The notes under the pieces are model-generated. The model made no database searches and was not told where the DNA came from. It saw nothing but the letters and a program-made list of their open reading frames with translations. Shown here in pieces: positions 62,636 to 64,000 of a DNA stretch of 64,000 bases. Made by a program: the position numbers and the translations under genes. Each line of letters opens with the position of its first letter. Positions within the stretch are counted from its first letter, which is position 1. The stretch comes from Clostridium sp. Marseille-P299 (GTDB lineage Bacteria; Bacillota; Clostridia; Lachnospirales; Lachnospiraceae): NCBI RefSeq assembly GCF_900078195.1, contig NZ_FJVE01000006.1, positions 560,501 to 624,500 on the forward strand. The letters run 5' to 3'.

Positions 62636-63928
62636 GTGAACATATTGTCTCAATCAAGTACAACTTCTAATTCTACTTATTACCTAGGTACAAAATCGCC
62701 TTACCTTTATAAAAAAGGAAAACAAACTCCTCCACCATGTGGATATGAACCTTTTTACATTAACTACCTTGGACGCCATGGCTCTAGATATTTGGAAAGT
62801 ACAGACAAGCTCATATATCTTATAGAGGTTCTGCAAAAAAATAAAAAAGCTGAAAATCTTACGGATGCAGGTAATTATTTATTAAATTACTTACAACAAC
62901 AAGAAATATTACAGAGGAATAAATACGGAGGGCTTACACCTGCAGGTGCCGAAACAATGAAATCCATAGCACGACGAATGTATCAAAAATATCCAAAAGT
63001 TTTTGGTAAGAAGGTTTACGCAGAGTCTACTTATGTACAGCGGGCAATTGACTCTATGTTTGTTTTTATTAATGAATTATTTCTTTATACGGCATCCGAA
63101 AATTTTATCATTTATTCCAATGGAGAAATCGATCCTCTTTTACGTTTCTTTGACCTTAATTTAGAATATAAAGCATATAAAGCTTCCAATTGGTGGACTC
63201 CCCTTATTAAAGAGCATTTTCGTTGTAGTGACCCTTCCAAACAAATTAGTCAACAATTTTTTATCACTCCAGTATCTGAATATACAATGACTAACTTTGC
63301 TCCTAGCTTATTTGATGTTTTAACGGAAGCTTATGGTATCACCACACCGCCTATGTCACCAATCGATGTTCTTCATGCTTACTATACCAATCAAGAACTA
63401 TGTCACTATTGGGAGGTAAACAATTTAGATACTTTTTATTCCACCGGACCTTCAGGAAAAGGCATCATGTTACCAACAAACATATCCTTTGCATTACTAA
63501 GAAACTTTATTGAAACAAGTAATACTGCCATACAATCTGCTAATGTATCTGCAAATCTAAGATTTGCACATGCAGAAACGATAATTCCATTCGCTAGTTT
63601 ATTAAACCTTCCTTGCTGTAGTAAGCAAACAAATATATTGTCCCATGTTGCAGAAATTTGGAGAGACTTTGAAGTTGCACCAATGGCTGCAAACCTTGCT
63701 TGGATCTTTTATAAGAACCCAGAATGCAATGATATCCTAGTTAAAATGACATACAATGAAGAGGAAATTTGTTTTCCATTTCCAAGTGCTCATTCACCAT
63801 ATGCAACCTGGGAAGATGTACAAAGCTACTATTATGCTATTTTAGATTCCCTTAATATTGATACTTCCTTAAATGTCGTTGACCAAGTTACGTATTACCA
63901 AGTGAACGAAGAGCAAGAAAGATGCTAA
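62636..63928 (+). CDS. Histidine phosphatase, clade 2 (MINPP/phytase-like)
   Basis: A 430-residue phosphomonoesterase-like protein. The catalytic histidine motif is YLGRHGSRYLESTDK near residue 43, and the proton-donor motif HAETIIPFASLL lies near residue 305. Both are typical of multiple inositol polyphosphate phosphatases. There is no signal peptide, and the GTG at 62636 has a poor ribosome site, so the true start may be the TTG at 62645. The likely substrate is an inositol phosphate or another phosphate ester. It diverges from the OLD-family gene. Confidence 0.85.
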   Translation: MNILSQSSTTSNSTYYLGTKSPYLYKKGKQTPPPCGYEPFYINYLGRHGSRYLESTDKLIYLIEVLQKNKKAENLTDAGNYLLNYLQQQEILQRNKYGGLTPAGAETMKSIARRMYQKYPKVFGKKVYAESTYVQRAIDSMFVFINELFLYTASENFIIYSNGEIDPLLRFFDLNLEYKAYKASNWWTPLIKEHFRCSDPSKQISQQFFITPVSEYTMTNFAPSLFDVLTEAYGITTPPMSPIDVLHAYYTNQELCHYWEVNNLDTFYSTGPSGKGIMLPTNISFALLRNFIETSNTAIQSANVSANLRFAHAETIIPFASLLNLPCCSKQTNILSHVAEIWRDFEVAPMAANLAWIFYKNPECNDILVKMTYNEEEICFPFPSAHSPYATWEDVQSYYYAILDSLNIDTSLNVVDQVTYYQVNEEQERC

Positions 63929-63951
63929 TGTGTAATTTAGCTACCAAACAA

Positions 63952-63999
63952 GATTCAAAATGAGATGCAAAATAAGATGCACAGTAAGATGCAAACTAA
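63952..63999. repeat. 12-bp tandem repeats at the window end
   Basis: Four copies of a GATGCAAAATAA-like unit run up to the window edge (63964, 63976, 63988 and a degenerate copy at 63952). One frame is open across all copies (four-residue repeats of the K-M-Q-N type), so it may be the start of another gene running off the window. Confidence 0.6.
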
Positions 64000-64000
64000 G

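Overview
The window looks like chromosomal DNA of a low-GC, spore-forming anaerobe of the Clostridia, most likely a plant-polymer-degrading Lachnospiraceae close to Lachnoclostridium (Clostridium) phytofermentans. The reasons are the AT-rich sequence with strong AGGAGG ribosome sites, the sporulation sigma factor sigH next to rlmB-mrnC-cysS-cysE, four T-box leaders, a spore-cortex-type hydrolase, a cytoplasmic-type pectin esterase and no oxidative-respiration genes. The species name is an inference from gene content only.

Layout. 1-12.8 kb (mostly minus strand): 5' part of glnS, a SleB-type hydrolase, a DUF3810 metalloprotease-like membrane protein, pepF, a MutS2 paralogue without Smr domain, a small alarmone synthetase, a lipoprotein, a polysaccharide deacetylase broken by one stop codon, and dps behind a Fur/PerR-like box. 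13.1-27.2 kb: a 14,084-bp integrative element in the 3' half of tRNA-Thr(GGT), bounded by 43-bp direct repeats and carrying its tyrosine integrase next to the tRNA. It holds a phage-type sigma factor, a fossil terminase small subunit, a secreted S1 protease gene split by an IS1380-family element, a membrane protein with two Ig-like domains, a hicAB module with a dead toxin, a J-domain gene split by an IS3-family element, several small unknown genes and two candidate small RNAs. Both IS insertions have clean target duplications, so the original reading frames can be rebuilt exactly. 27.3-34.4 kb: sigH, rlmB, mrnC, cysS and cysE under a Cys T-box, ispF with a Cys-rich tail and derived tandem repeats, a pectin esterase, and tRNA-Met and tRNA-Val.

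34.4-52.8 kb: tyrS (Tyr T-box) overlapped by a solute-binding-domain membrane protein, a GNAT protein, a hemerythrin, a TrpXYZ-type ABC transporter (T-box, probably Trp), a transglutaminase-like protein, then a nucleoside module in which a BMP lipoprotein and ABC transporter (bmpA-nupOPQ) import nucleosides and deoD-deoC-cdd degrade or salvage them, followed by a MATE exporter. 52.8-64 kb: a DUF4349 lipoprotein, a trigger-factor-like lipoprotein, thrS (Thr T-box), a GNAT protein, a MarR regulator with a Cys-rich head and a His-repeat tail behind twin AGGTACCT sites, an LD-carboxypeptidase, an OLD-family ATPase-TOPRIM protein and a histidine phosphatase of the MINPP type.

The most informative region is the decaying island. 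Its ends, arm-type sites, replacement of the tRNA terminator and two promoter-terminator pairs with no convincing reading frame can all be read directly from the sequence.
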